A DNA stretch of 64,000 nucleotides from Azospirillum brasilense (GCF_008365405.1 NZ_QOKV01000007.1:1-64000), one strand, 5' to 3'; positions 54,114 to 63,380 are shown, counted from the first letter of the stretch. Numbers and translations are program-made. Notes: a model not told the origin generated them from the sequence alone.

Positions 54114-55349
54114 TCAGGAGATGTCGGTCATCAGTTCCGTCGGAAAGCCCGCTTCCTCCATATGGGCGACGAGTCGCTGGACGTGGCTGCGCCCGCGGGT
54201 TTCCAGCACCACGTCGATTTCGGCCATGCGCACCGGCACGTCGTGGAACAGGCGCTGGTGGTGCACCTCCACGATGTTGGCCCCGGCCTCGCCGAGCAGG
54301 CGGGCGACCCGGGCGAGCGCGCCGGGCGCGTCGGTGATGCCGATGCGCAACCGCACCATGCGCCCCTCGTAGACCAGCCCGCGCGTCAGCACTTGCGCCA
54401 GGATGCGCGCGTCGATGTTGCCGCCGGACACGACGATGCCCACCCGCTTGCCGCGGAACCGTTCCGGGTCGTCGAGCACGGCGGCCAGCCCCGCCGCCCC
54501 GGCCCCTTCGGCGACCAGCTTCTGCACGGTGGCGAGGCGGTAGACGGCCTCCTCCAGCCGCGGCTCGCCCACCTCGACCACCGCGTCCACATGCCGGCGG
54601 ACCAGCGGCAGGGTGACGGCGCCGGGAGCCTTGACGGCGATGCCGTCGGCGATGGTGGCGCCGCCGCAGGTGATGGGCTGCCCGGCCAGCGCTTGGCGCA
54701 TCGACGGGAACATGGCGCACTCCACCCCGATCACCGCGATGTCCGGCTTCAGGGCCTTGGCCGCCACCGCCATGCCGCCGATCAGCCCGCCGCCGCCCAC
54801 CGGCACCACCAGCATCTCCAGGTCCGGCGCGGCGTCCAGCAGTTCCAGGGCGGCGGTGCCCTGGCCGGCGGCGATCAGCGGGTCGTCGTAGGGATGCACG
54901 AAGGTCAGCCCGTCGCGCGCCGCCAGCTCCTGGGCGTAGGCCGCCGCGTCGCTCAGCGTCTCGCCGTGCAGCTCGACCCGCGCGCCCAGGCTTTCGGTGC
55001 GCTCCACCTTGGTGAAGGGGGTGAAGGACGGCATCACGATGACCGAGCGGATGCCCAGCCGCGTGGCGTGGCAGGCCACCGCCTGGGCGTGGTTGCCCGC
55101 CGACATGGCGATCACCCCGGCCCGCCGTTCCGCCTCGCCCAACGACAGCAGTTTGTTGAGCGCCCCGCGTTCCTTGAAGGAGCCGGTGAGGTGCTGGTTC
55201 TCCAGCTTCAGGACCACCGAGCAGCCGGTGATCTCCGACAGGCGGGGCGAGGCTTCGGTGGGGGTGACGGGGAGGTGGCTTCCGATCCGGGCGGCGGCGG
55301 CGCGGACGTCGTCCAGGGTCAGGGTCGGAGACGGTGTAGCCTCGGTCAT
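54114..55349 (-). CDS. ilvA: Threonine ammonia-lyase with C-terminal ACT domain
   Basis: The 411-residue PLP enzyme carries the PLP lysine in LTGSFKERGALNKLLSL (about 55-70), GVIAMSAGNHAQAVACHATR, the phosphate loop PVGGGGLIGGMAVAAK and the SGGNIDARILAQVLTRGL end of the catalytic domain. A single ACT domain follows (RLRIGITDAPGALARVARLL, IVEVHHQRLFHDVPVRMAEI). It deaminates threonine (and serine) to 2-oxobutyrate. The single ACT form is often the catabolic type rather than the isoleucine-regulated one, so the symbol is tentative. It overlaps the hydrolase stop by ATGA. Confidence 0.85.
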   Translation of the reverse strand: MTEATPSPTLTLDDVRAAAARIGSHLPVTPTEASPRLSEITGCSVVLKLENQHLTGSFKERGALNKLLSLGEAERRAGVIAMSAGNHAQAVACHATRLGIRSVIVMPSFTPFTKVERTESLGARVELHGETLSDAAAYAQELAARDGLTFVHPYDDPLIAAGQGTAALELLDAAPDLEMLVVPVGGGGLIGGMAVAAKALKPDIAVIGVECAMFPSMRQALAGQPITCGGATIADGIAVKAPGAVTLPLVRRHVDAVVEVGEPRLEEAVYRLATVQKLVAEGAGAAGLAAVLDDPERFRGKRVGIVVSGGNIDARILAQVLTRGLVYEGRMVRLRIGITDAPGALARVARLLGEAGANIVEVHHQRLFHDVPVRMAEIDVVLETRGRSHVQRLVAHMEEAGFPTELMTDIS

Positions 55350-57766
55350 TGCGAACTCCCTGGACGGGTGGGGGAAAGCGTCAGCAGCGTGGCGCCCTCG
55401 CGGGCCAGCGTGCCGCGGTCGCCGGTCAGCCGCAGCCCCACCCCGTCGCGCCAGCCCTGCACCAGATCCCCCCAATGGGGCGACAGCGGGTTGCCCGACT
55501 GGCCGGTGGCGATGGAGAAGCGGGAGTTGCCGAGGTCCGCCAGATCATAGACCGCGCGCAGCCCTGGGCCATGGACGTGGGAGAAGGGGGCCTGCGGGTC
55601 GCGCACGCGGGTGGTGCCGCGGTTGACGGTGAAGGCGCCGCCGCCGGTCGGGATGGACAGGTCGAACATCTCGCCGAGCAGCGGCACGCGGCCGAGAAGC
55701 CGGTGGTTCAGGGCGGCCTTGTGCTCCGCCCCCCAGCGCCAGTTGATCATGTCCGCTCCGTGGCGCCGCTCGATCTCCGCCAGCGCCGTCTTCAAGGCTC
55801 CGGCCAGCATGGCGGTGCAGTCCTCGCGGGCCGGCGTCGTCCGGTCGTCGCACCAGTGCGGCGCCTGGGTCAGCACGCGATGCAGGGCGCGGGGGCGCAG
55901 GTCCCAATAGCTCGGGAACAGCGGTCCCAGCTCGTCGGCGAAGACGCTGCGCACCAGTTCCCGCTCCCACCACGAGAAGATCAGCGGCTCGGCCCGGTCG
56001 CGGTCCATCCGCCCGTCCCAACCGGCCAGACGGTCCAGCGCGGCGCGGGCCTGCCCATTGAGATCGGGCACGCCGCGCAGCGGCTCCAGCATCAGGGGCA
56101 GCAGGTCGCGCGCCGGCAGGGACAACTCGTCCATCTGCTGGGCGGCGACCTCTTCCACCGTGTGCGGGCCGTCGCCCAGCATCTGCACGATCCGCTCCGC
56201 GCGGGCGGGGTCCGGCCATTCGGTCGCCAGGGCGTAGGGGTAGCCGGGGCCGACCACCGCATTGTTGGCGTTGACGAACTGGCCCGACGGCGGATCGACC
56301 GCCTGGGGCAGCGCGTCGAAGGGGATGTAGCCGATCCAGTCATGTTCGCCGGTCCAGCCCGGCACCGGAACGCGCCCGTCGCCGCCGCGCCGCACCGGGA
56401 CCAGCGCCGGCGACAGGAAGCCCAGCGTTCCCGCGGTGTCGGCGTAGACGACGTTCTGCTGCGGCGCCACATGGAGGAACAGCGCCTCGCGCACCGCGGC
56501 GGCGTCGGCGGCGTGGTTGAGGCGGTACAGCGCCTCCGCCGTGGTGTCGGCGGCGGTCAGGCCGGGGAAGGCCAGCGCCAGAACATGACCCTCAGGCGTG
56601 GCAGATGCGGCGTCCGGCGTGGTCAGCACCGGGCCGTGCCGCGTCTCGCGCACCGTCAGCGTCTCGTCCGGCTGGCCGGCGATGCGGATCGTTTCCTGGC
56701 GCGTCCCGAAGGCCGCACCGCCGTCCGGCGTCAGGTAGCGGTCGGGGTCCTGCGGGTCGAGCTTCTCGATGAACAGGTCCTGGGTGTCGCTGTGGGTGGT
56801 GGTGAAGCCCCAGGCGACGCGCCCGTTGTGCCCCAGGATGTGAAGCGGCACGCCGGGGATCGTCGCCCCGGCGATGCGGTGGTCCGGCGTCACGATGCGC
56901 GCCAGATACCAGAGGATCGGCGCCTCCAGCCCGAGATGGGGGTCGTTGGCGATGATCGGCTTGCCGGTCGCGCTGCGCGCCCCGGTCAGCGCCCATTCGT
57001 TGGACGCGGTGTCGAAGCCGAGGTCGGGCAAGGCGGCCAGCGCCTTCGGCAAATCCATGCCGTCGAGCGCCGCCGCCAGGGTCACCGGGGCGGCGGGGTC
57101 GGAGTCCGGGAACAGGTCGCGCATCTGCTCCGGCGTCAGGCTTCTCAGGGCGCTGGCGCGGAACAGCTCGTCCCGCGAATCGCCGGAGAGCTGGAGCGCC
57201 ATCAGCTTGCCCCAGACGAGGCTGTCGGTGGGCCGCCAGGGCTCCGGCGTGTGGCGCAGAAGCTGGAACTCGATGGGCAGCGCCTCGCGGTGCGTCGCCA
57301 TCCAGGCGTTGACCCCGGCGGCGTAGGCGTCGAAGGCCGTGCGGGCTTCCGGCGACAGCTCCTCATAGGCCTCCTCGGCCCGGCGATAGACGCCCAGCGT
57401 GCGCATGGAGCGGTCGAGCCGCAGCGCCCAGTCGCCGAAGCGCGTGCCGACCAGTTCGGCCAGACGCCCGGCGGCGCTGCGCCGCATCGTCTCCATCTGC
57501 CACAGCCGGTCCTGCGCGTGGACGTAGCCGAGCGCGAAGTAGGCGTCCCGCTCGGTGGCGGCGAAGATGTGCGGGACGGCGTTGCGGTCGCGCAGGATCT
57601 CCACCGGGCCTTCCAGCCCGGGAACGGTGACGGCGCCCTCGTAGGCCGGGGTCTGCTGGCGAAGCCAAAGCAGGACCCCGCCCGCCCCCAGCACCGGCAC
57701 CACGACCACCAAGGCGAGAACGGCGACCAGGATGGCCAGGGGCTTGCGGACGGCACGGGGAGTCAT
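55346..57766 (-). CDS. Penicillin acylase-family (Ntn) amidohydrolase
   Basis: The 806-residue precursor starts with an N-terminal hydrophobic signal or anchor (ILVAVLALVVVVPVLGAGGV). The family features follow: IFAATERDAYFALGYVHAQD (alpha chain), the autocatalytic cleavage and nucleophile Ser in DTASNEWALTG near 250, IIANDPHLGLEAPILWYLA and GVPLHILGHNGRVAWGFT, QFVNANNAVVG and the late FSIATGQSGNPLSPHWGDL. It is an N-terminal-nucleophile hydrolase, cut into two chains in the periplasm. Substrates in this family include penicillins and acyl-homoserine lactones; none can be chosen here. It is translationally coupled to threonine ammonia-lyase. Confidence 0.86.
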   Translation of the reverse strand: MTPRAVRKPLAILVAVLALVVVVPVLGAGGVLLWLRQQTPAYEGAVTVPGLEGPVEILRDRNAVPHIFAATERDAYFALGYVHAQDRLWQMETMRRSAAGRLAELVGTRFGDWALRLDRSMRTLGVYRRAEEAYEELSPEARTAFDAYAAGVNAWMATHREALPIEFQLLRHTPEPWRPTDSLVWGKLMALQLSGDSRDELFRASALRSLTPEQMRDLFPDSDPAAPVTLAAALDGMDLPKALAALPDLGFDTASNEWALTGARSATGKPIIANDPHLGLEAPILWYLARIVTPDHRIAGATIPGVPLHILGHNGRVAWGFTTTHSDTQDLFIEKLDPQDPDRYLTPDGGAAFGTRQETIRIAGQPDETLTVRETRHGPVLTTPDAASATPEGHVLALAFPGLTAADTTAEALYRLNHAADAAAVREALFLHVAPQQNVVYADTAGTLGFLSPALVPVRRGGDGRVPVPGWTGEHDWIGYIPFDALPQAVDPPSGQFVNANNAVVGPGYPYALATEWPDPARAERIVQMLGDGPHTVEEVAAQQMDELSLPARDLLPLMLEPLRGVPDLNGQARAALDRLAGWDGRMDRDRAEPLIFSWWERELVRSVFADELGPLFPSYWDLRPRALHRVLTQAPHWCDDRTTPAREDCTAMLAGALKTALAEIERRHGADMINWRWGAEHKAALNHRLLGRVPLLGEMFDLSIPTGGGAFTVNRGTTRVRDPQAPFSHVHGPGLRAVYDLADLGNSRFSIATGQSGNPLSPHWGDLVQGWRDGVGLRLTGDRGTLAREGATLLTLSPTRPGSSQ

Positions 57767-57870
57767 CGGGAAACCACAGCTCGGAAAGGGGGTTCGCCAG
57801 ACAGAGATGGGGATGGGGGCCGCCCGGGGCCATGCTCCTCAATTCCGCTTGCGGGCCTCACGATCCGGAC

Positions 57871-58257
57871 TCACGGCGTCGTGGCTTCCTTCAGATACTC
57901 GACCAGATCCCGGCGATCGGACGCGCTGGTGATGGTCTGCATCGGCATCTTGCTGCCGGGGGTCATCACGTCGGGGCCGATCTCGAACAGCCGGGCCACC
58001 GCCGCCTCGTCCCAGACGATGCCGCTGCCCTTCAGCGCCGGGGAATAGTGGTAGCCCTCCACCGCCCCGGCGGGGCGCCCGAACAGACCCCACAGCGTCG
58101 GGCCGGCGCGGTTGCCGCCGTCCGGCGTCAGCGTGTGGCAGAAGGCGCAGGCGCGGAACAGCGTCCTGCCGCGCTCCGGGTCGGGCGCGTCGTCGCCCAG
58201 CGCGGGGCTGCCGGCGGCCAGCAGGAGGATAGCGGCCAGCGGCAACCTCCCATTCAC
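57871..58257 (-). CDS. Class I c-type cytochrome, periplasmic
   Basis: The start is a GTG at 58257 overlapping the DUF3553 stop as GTGA. The 128-residue protein has a signal peptide (LPLAAILLLAAGSPALG, cut before DDAPDP), the haem site FRACAFCHTL (CxxCH) near 35-44 and a distal Met in SKMPMQTITS. The GPTLWGLFGRPAG stretch and YSPALKG are typical of soluble cytochrome c2-like proteins. It would shuttle electrons in the periplasm. The partner is not apparent. Confidence 0.85.
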   Translation of the reverse strand: MNGRLPLAAILLLAAGSPALGDDAPDPERGRTLFRACAFCHTLTPDGGNRAGPTLWGLFGRPAGAVEGYHYSPALKGSGIVWDEAAVARLFEIGPDVMTPGSKMPMQTITSASDRRDLVEYLKEATTP

Positions 58258-58436
58258 GGCGCGTCGTCCGGATCGGTGACGGTCAGGGAGACCACCGACG
58301 TGTTGATGAGCAACTTCCCGGCGTTCTCGAAATTTACCGTGACGCGGTCGCCGATGGCCGACTGCACCTGCCCCAGACCCCAGTCGGGGCGGGCGGGGTG
58401 GCGCACCCAGGCGCCGGGAACCAATGAATCGTCCAT
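58254..58436 (-). CDS. DUF3553 small protein
   Basis: The ATG at 58436 opens MDDSLVPGAWVRHPARPDWG; GGGGGCG is upstream. The 60-residue protein has the DUF3553 core: VRHPARPDWGLGQVQSAIGD and VTVNFENAGKLLIN, a small SH3-like beta barrel similar to the tail of UvrD-type helicases. It is first in the run cytochrome c / Ntn hydrolase / threonine ammonia-lyase. It is divergent from chpT. Confidence 0.78.
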   Translation of the reverse strand: MDDSLVPGAWVRHPARPDWGLGQVQSAIGDRVTVNFENAGKLLINTSVVSLTVTDPDDAP

Positions 58437-58679
58437 GCCGCGCCCCCTGCATCCACTGGATTCGGTTATCGCTTTCGCGGGATGACCGCGGAAAAGCGGC
58501 GGCATCCGCGCCCCTGGAATGATACAAACAGACGTCGCCGCCGGCCATCCCCATGGGGCACCGGCATGCAACAGAATGCCGCCCGGCCGGGGGAAGTTCC
58601 TGAACAACGTTCCCCGGGCCGCGCTTTGGCCGATGGCCGTTTCGCCGACGGTCGGCCATCAACGATCTGGAGACCTCCC

Positions 58680-59324
58680 GTGCCGCTGGACATCCGCGTG
58701 ATCGAGCTTGTCGCTTCCCGCATCTGCCACGACCTCGTGAGCCCGGTGGGAGCGATCCGCAACGGGCTGGAACTGATCGAGGAGATGGAGGACGAGCCCG
58801 CCGGGGGCTTCATGGGCGAGGCGGTGAAGCTGATCGAGCATTCCTCCGGGCAGGCCGACCGGCGGCTGCGCGTCTTCCGGCTGGCCTACGGCCTCGCCGG
58901 GCGGGAGCAGAAGGGCTTCGGCGACACCCGCTCCTCCGCGCAGGGGCTGCTGGAGGGCGGGCGGACCACGCTGGACTGGCCGGCGGGGGTGCCGAACGAC
59001 CAGCTCGCCTTCAAGCGCGGCGCGTCGAAGGTGCTGCTCAATGTCATCATCCTGGCCGACGAGGCGCTGACCCACGGCGGCACCATCACCGTCACGGCGG
59101 ACGGGGACGAGCAGGCGGGGCGCTTCATCATCACCGCCGCCGGGCGTCCCGGCGCCCTGAAGGACGAGTCCGCGGCGGCGCTGGCCGGCACGGTGGCCGC
59201 CGCCGACCTGACCCCGCGCAGCATCCACGCCTACATGACCGGGCGTTTCGCGGAAGACGACGGCTACCGCGTCGCCGCCGTCCCGGCCGGGCCGGACCGG
59301 CTGGTCTTCACCGTGGAGTGGTGA
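58680..59324 (+). CDS. chpT: ChpT-like histidine phosphotransferase
   Basis: The start is a GTG at 58680 with GGAG seven bases upstream. The 214-residue protein has a DHp-like helical hairpin with the phospho-acceptor H17 in ASRICHDLVSPVGAIRNGL, then a degenerate, non-catalytic ATPase-like domain from about 90 (SKVLLNVIILADEALTHGGT, TVTADGDEQAGRFIITAAGR). ChpT relays phosphate from CckA to CtrA and CpdR in alphaproteobacteria and controls the cell cycle and/or motility. It precedes the chemotaxis operon with 331 bases between. Confidence 0.83.
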   Translation: MPLDIRVIELVASRICHDLVSPVGAIRNGLELIEEMEDEPAGGFMGEAVKLIEHSSGQADRRLRVFRLAYGLAGREQKGFGDTRSSAQGLLEGGRTTLDWPAGVPNDQLAFKRGASKVLLNVIILADEALTHGGTITVTADGDEQAGRFIITAAGRPGALKDESAAALAGTVAAADLTPRSIHAYMTGRFAEDDGYRVAAVPAGPDRLVFTVEW

Positions 59325-59655
59325 CCCGGCCCCCGCCGGAGGCGTGACCCGCGCATCGACGTCTTTCAAACCGCCGCCGGTCCGGTGCGCGGCGGTTGGT
59401 CATGGCCGTGCGCAGCATGCCCGGCGGTCATAGGCCGCCGCGCCGGCACCGGCCTCGCCGGCTGTGACCTTGGGCCGCGTGGCTCGGCATGACGGCGGAG
59501 CCCGGGAGTGGTATCGAAGGAGGTAAGGTTCTCTTAATCAGTGTTTGACAGGCTCCCACCGTAGCTGGAAAGGCCCGTACCGGCGGCGTCGCGCACGCCG
59601 CCCTCCGGACGGCCCGGCCGGAAACGGATACAATTGCGGGCGTGGGGATCGCGAC
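59325..59655. promoter_or_regulatory. Intergenic region chpT-cheA
   Basis: No gene is supported in these 331 bases. CCGGTGCGCGGCGG (59382-59395) and its near-complement at 59435-59452 form an imperfect hairpin after chpT, a possible terminator. TTGACA (59545-59550) is a -35 candidate for the che operon with no clear -10. AAGGAGGT (59517-59524) is a perfect ribosome-site sequence with no start codon at working distance. The che leader starts here. Confidence 0.4.
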
Positions 59656-62415
59656 ATGGATGATCTGCTCTCCGAATTCCTGACGGAAACCAACGAGAAC
59701 CTGTCGGTTCTCGACGTGGAACTGGTCCGTCTGGAGCAGAATCCCAACAATCCGGAACTTCTGTCGAACATCTTCCGTCTGGTGCACACCATCAAGGGCA
59801 CCTGCGGCTTCCTCGGCCTGCCGCGCCTGGAAAAGGTCGCGCACGCCTCGGAAAACGTGTTGGGCAAGTTCCGTGACGGTGAACTGACCATCAACCCGGA
59901 AGCGGTCTCGCTGATCCTTCAGGCGCTGGACACCATCAAGAGCCTGCTGGCGGTGCTGGAGGCGACGGAGGCGGAACCGCCGGGCGACGACCTGCCGCTG
60001 ATCGAGCGGCTGAACCTGTGCGCCGAAGGCAAGCTGGGGGCCGCCGCGGCCAAGCCCGCCCCGGCCCCGGAGCCCCCGCCGGCCCCCGCGGTCGCGGCGG
60101 CGGAGGTGGCCCCGGCCTCCTCGGGCAACCTCACGCTGGACGAGCTTGAGGCGATCTGGAACTCAACTCCCGGTCCGACCAGCACCGCCCTGGCCCCGGT
60201 CGCCGCGGAACCGGCGGAAGACCCCGTCCCCTCGCACGATCTGGTGGTGCCGGACCCCGATCCGGTCCCCGCCGCCGCCAAGATGCCCGCTCCCGCCGCG
60301 GAGGCCGCCTCCGGCGCCGGTGCGGGCGGCGAGGCCGCGACGAAGGAATCGGCGGTCGCCGCGCAGACCATCCGCGTGAACGTGGATCTGCTCGAAAACC
60401 TGATGACCATGGTGTCGGAGCTGGTGCTGACCCGCAATCAGCTCCTCCAGATCCTGCGGTCGCAGAAGGAGAGCGAGTTCGCCGCCCCGCTGCAGCGCCT
60501 GAACCACGTGACGTCGGAGTTGCAGGAAGGCGTCATGAAGACGCGCATGCAGCCCATCGGCAACGCCTGGGCCAAGCTGCCGCGTCTGGTGCGCGACCTG
60601 TCGCACGAACTGGGCAAGAAGATCGACCTCCAGATGCTCGGCGCCGACACCGAGCTGGACCGCCAGGTGCTTGAGCTGATCAAGGACCCGCTGACGCACA
60701 TGGTGCGCAACTCCGCCGACCATGGCCTGGAGGTGCCCGCCGACCGTCTGCGCTCGGGCAAGTCGGAGACCGGCCGCATCACGTTGAACGCCTATCACGA
60801 GGGCGGCCACATCATCATCGAGATCCAGGACGACGGTAAGGGCCTGGCGATCGACCGGATCAAGCAGAAGGCGATCCAGAACGGGATGGCCTCGGAAGGC
60901 GAGCTGGCGGCGATGTCCGACCAGCAGATCATCCAGTTCATCATGAAGCCCGGTTTCTCGACCGCGGCGAAGGTTACCAACGTGTCGGGCCGCGGCGTCG
61001 GCATGGACGTGGTCAAGACCAACATCGAGAAGATCGGCGGCACGATCGAGATCAAGTCCCAGCAGGGCAAGGGCTCGACCTTCGTCATCAAGATCCCGCT
61101 GACGCTGGCCATCGTCTCCGCCCTGATCGTGGAGTGCGCCGGCGAGCGCTTCGCCATCCCGCAGATCAGCGTGGTCGAGCTGGTGCGCGCCGCCGCCGAC
61201 AGCGAGCACACCATCGAGCGGCTTAAGGGCACGCCGGTCCTGCGCCTGCGCAACCGCCTGCTGCCGCTGGTCTCGCTGCAGGAGCTGCTGCGGCTGGACG
61301 ACCAGGAAGGTGGGGAGAAGAAGACCGACGAGACCTTCATCGTGGTCACGCAGGTCGGCACCTACACCTTCGGCATCATGGTCGACCGCGTGTTCGACAC
61401 CGAGGAAATCGTGGTGAAGCCGGTGGCGCCGATCCTGCGCCACATCGAGATGTTCTCGGGCAACACCATCCTCGGCGACGGCTCGGTCATCATGATCCTC
61501 GACCCGAACGGCATCGCGTCGGCGACCGGCGAGATGGCCATGGGCGAGAACGTCTCGAAGGAGGCGGCCTCTGTCCAGGCGACCCGCCAGGAGGACAAGA
61601 TGGCGCTCCTGCTGTTCCGCGCCGGGGCCGGCGCGCCGAAGGCGGTGCCGCTGTCGCTGGTCGCCCGCCTGGAGGATGTCGATCTCGCCAGCGTCGAATC
61701 GTCCAACGGCATGCCGGTGGTCCAGTACCGCGGCAAGTTGATGCCGCTGGTGCCGATCGATCCGGGTTTCATGATCGGCCAGGAAGGCCGCCAGCCGGTG
61801 CTGGTCTTCGCCGACGGCGACCGGTCGATGGGCCTGATCGTCGACGAGATCGTCGACATCGTCGAGGAGCGTCTGGTGGTGCAGCTCACCGCCGACCGTC
61901 CGGGCCTGATGGGCTCGGCGATCATCGCCGGCAAGGCGACGGACGTGATCGACGCGGGCTTCTTCCTGACCCAGGCCTACAAGGATTGGTTCGGCTCGTC
62001 CTCGACCGATGCGTACGAGGAGGAGAGGGCGCTCCAGCGCGTGCTGCTGGTCGATGACAGCCCCTTCTTCCGCAACCTGCTGACCCCGCTGCTGTCGGTC
62101 GCCGGCTACGACGTCACCGCGGTGGAGAACGCCAACGAAGCGCTGGCGCTCTGCGAGGCGGGCGAGGACTTCGACGTCATCGTCTCCGACATCGAAATGC
62201 CGGGGATGAGCGGCTTCGACTTCGCCGAGGCGGTCCGCCAGGGCGGCACCCGCTGGAGCGGCACGCCGATGGTCGCCCTGTCCAGCCACGCCTCCCCGCG
62301 CGACCTCGACCGCGGCCGTCAGGCCGGGTTCACCGACTATGTCGCCAAGTTCGACCGTGACGCGCTGCTGTACGCGCTGCAGCAGACCCTGTCCGAGCAG
62401 AAAGGTGCCGCATGA
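59656..62415 (+). CDS. cheA: Chemotaxis histidine kinase CheA with extra CheW-like and C-terminal receiver domains
   Basis: Starting at the ATG at 59656, the protein is 919 residues. P1 (Hpt) has the phospho-acceptor H44 in NIFRLVHTIKGTCGFLGL. A Pro/Ala-rich linker at 130-235 replaces a visible P2. P3 (dimerisation) begins at about 240 (TIRVNVDLLENLMTMVSELV). P4 has LTHMVRNSADHGLEVP, IEIQDDGKGLA and GRGVGMDVVKTNIEKIGG. P5 is about 480-630, followed by a second CheW-like domain (about 645-785) and a receiver domain (795-919) with D845 in VIVSDIEMPG. An in-frame TTG at 59545 is unlikely. It is translationally coupled to cheW. Confidence 0.93.
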   Translation: MDDLLSEFLTETNENLSVLDVELVRLEQNPNNPELLSNIFRLVHTIKGTCGFLGLPRLEKVAHASENVLGKFRDGELTINPEAVSLILQALDTIKSLLAVLEATEAEPPGDDLPLIERLNLCAEGKLGAAAAKPAPAPEPPPAPAVAAAEVAPASSGNLTLDELEAIWNSTPGPTSTALAPVAAEPAEDPVPSHDLVVPDPDPVPAAAKMPAPAAEAASGAGAGGEAATKESAVAAQTIRVNVDLLENLMTMVSELVLTRNQLLQILRSQKESEFAAPLQRLNHVTSELQEGVMKTRMQPIGNAWAKLPRLVRDLSHELGKKIDLQMLGADTELDRQVLELIKDPLTHMVRNSADHGLEVPADRLRSGKSETGRITLNAYHEGGHIIIEIQDDGKGLAIDRIKQKAIQNGMASEGELAAMSDQQIIQFIMKPGFSTAAKVTNVSGRGVGMDVVKTNIEKIGGTIEIKSQQGKGSTFVIKIPLTLAIVSALIVECAGERFAIPQISVVELVRAAADSEHTIERLKGTPVLRLRNRLLPLVSLQELLRLDDQEGGEKKTDETFIVVTQVGTYTFGIMVDRVFDTEEIVVKPVAPILRHIEMFSGNTILGDGSVIMILDPNGIASATGEMAMGENVSKEAASVQATRQEDKMALLLFRAGAGAPKAVPLSLVARLEDVDLASVESSNGMPVVQYRGKLMPLVPIDPGFMIGQEGRQPVLVFADGDRSMGLIVDEIVDIVEERLVVQLTADRPGLMGSAIIAGKATDVIDAGFFLTQAYKDWFGSSSTDAYEEERALQRVLLVDDSPFFRNLLTPLLSVAGYDVTAVENANEALALCEAGEDFDVIVSDIEMPGMSGFDFAEAVRQGGTRWSGTPMVALSSHASPRDLDRGRQAGFTDYVAKFDRDALLYALQQTLSEQKGAA

Positions 62416-62912
62416 GCAACGCCAAGCTGCCCGCCACCACCAAGAAGTCCAAGGGCGACGAGATCACCTCCGGTGGCAGCCAGGACTATGTGACCATGAC
62501 GATCGCCGACCAGCTGTTCGGCATCCCGGTCCTGCAGGTCCAGGACGTGCTGGGGCATCAGCGGATCACCCGCATCCCGCTGGCCCCGCCGGAGGTCGCC
62601 GGCTCGCTGAACCTGCGCGGGCGCATCGTCACCGCCATCGACGTGCGCCTGCGGCTCGGCCTGACGTCGCGCCCGAAGGACAAGCCGGGCATGTCCATCG
62701 TGGTGGACCTGCGCGGCGAACTCTACAGCCTGATGGTCGATTCGGTGGGGGAGGTGCTGAGCCTTTCCAACGACGACTTCGAGCGCAACCCGGCCACCCT
62801 CGACCCGCGCTGGCGCGAGGTGTCCACGGGCATCTATCGCCTGAACGGTCAGCTCATGGTGGTTCTGGACGTGCCGCGTCTGCTGAATTTCACCACGTTG
62901 GAAGCGGCCTGA
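62412..62912 (+). CDS. cheW: Chemotaxis adaptor CheW
   Basis: The 166-residue protein is a single CheW domain: YVTMTIADQLFGIPVLQVQD, RITRIPLAPPEVAGSLNLRG, IVTAIDVRLRLGL, LYSLMVDSVGEVLSL and GQLMVVLDVPRLL. It couples receptors to CheA. The first 25 residues are a basic linker (TTKKSKGDEITSGGS). The start overlaps the cheA stop by ATGA. Confidence 0.93.
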   Translation: MSNAKLPATTKKSKGDEITSGGSQDYVTMTIADQLFGIPVLQVQDVLGHQRITRIPLAPPEVAGSLNLRGRIVTAIDVRLRLGLTSRPKDKPGMSIVVDLRGELYSLMVDSVGEVLSLSNDDFERNPATLDPRWREVSTGIYRLNGQLMVVLDVPRLLNFTTLEAA

Positions 62913-62960
62913 GGCGAAACCCTGGTCGGTGTGCAAAGCGAAGCCTGAGGCCCGTTCACC

Positions 62961-63326
62961 ATGAAAGTTTGCCTGGTCGTCGACGACAGCCGCGTGGTCC
63001 GCAAGGTTGCGCGGAAGATCCTGGAAGAGCTGCACTTCGCCTGCACCGAGGCGGAGGATGGGAAGCAGGCCATGGAAGCCTGTGCGCAGAAGATGCCGGA
63101 CGCCATCCTGCTGGATTGGAACATGCCGGTGATGAACGGGATCGATTTCCTGCGCCGTCTGCGCAAGATGACCGGCGGAGACGTTCCCAAGGTCGTGTTC
63201 TGCACGACCGAGAACGACCTCGCCCACATCCAGGAGGCGCTGTCCGCCGGGGCGAACGAGTACATCATGAAGCCTTTCGACAGCGACATCATCCAGACCA
63301 AGTTCCAGCAGGTCGGGCTGCTGTGA
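62961..63326 (+). CDS. cheY: Chemotaxis response regulator CheY
   Basis: The 121-residue single receiver domain has the acidic pair in CLVVDDSRVVRKVARKILEE, phospho-acceptor D52 in AILLDWNMPVMNGIDFLR, the Thr of VFCTTENDL and the lysine of YIMKPFDSD. It carries the signal from CheA to the flagellar switch. It lies 48 bases after cheW. Confidence 0.93.
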   Translation: MKVCLVVDDSRVVRKVARKILEELHFACTEAEDGKQAMEACAQKMPDAILLDWNMPVMNGIDFLRRLRKMTGGDVPKVVFCTTENDLAHIQEALSAGANEYIMKPFDSDIIQTKFQQVGLL

Positions 63327-63380
63327 CGGGCGGGACCACCGCACCGTTTGCCGCTCCGACCCTGAAAGGCTGATTGCGAT

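Noticed and set aside
59545-59655. Basic 37-residue N-terminal extension of CheA
   Set aside because: TTG start without a suitably spaced ribosome site; Arg-rich composition; the Hpt domain begins normally at the ATG at 59656.
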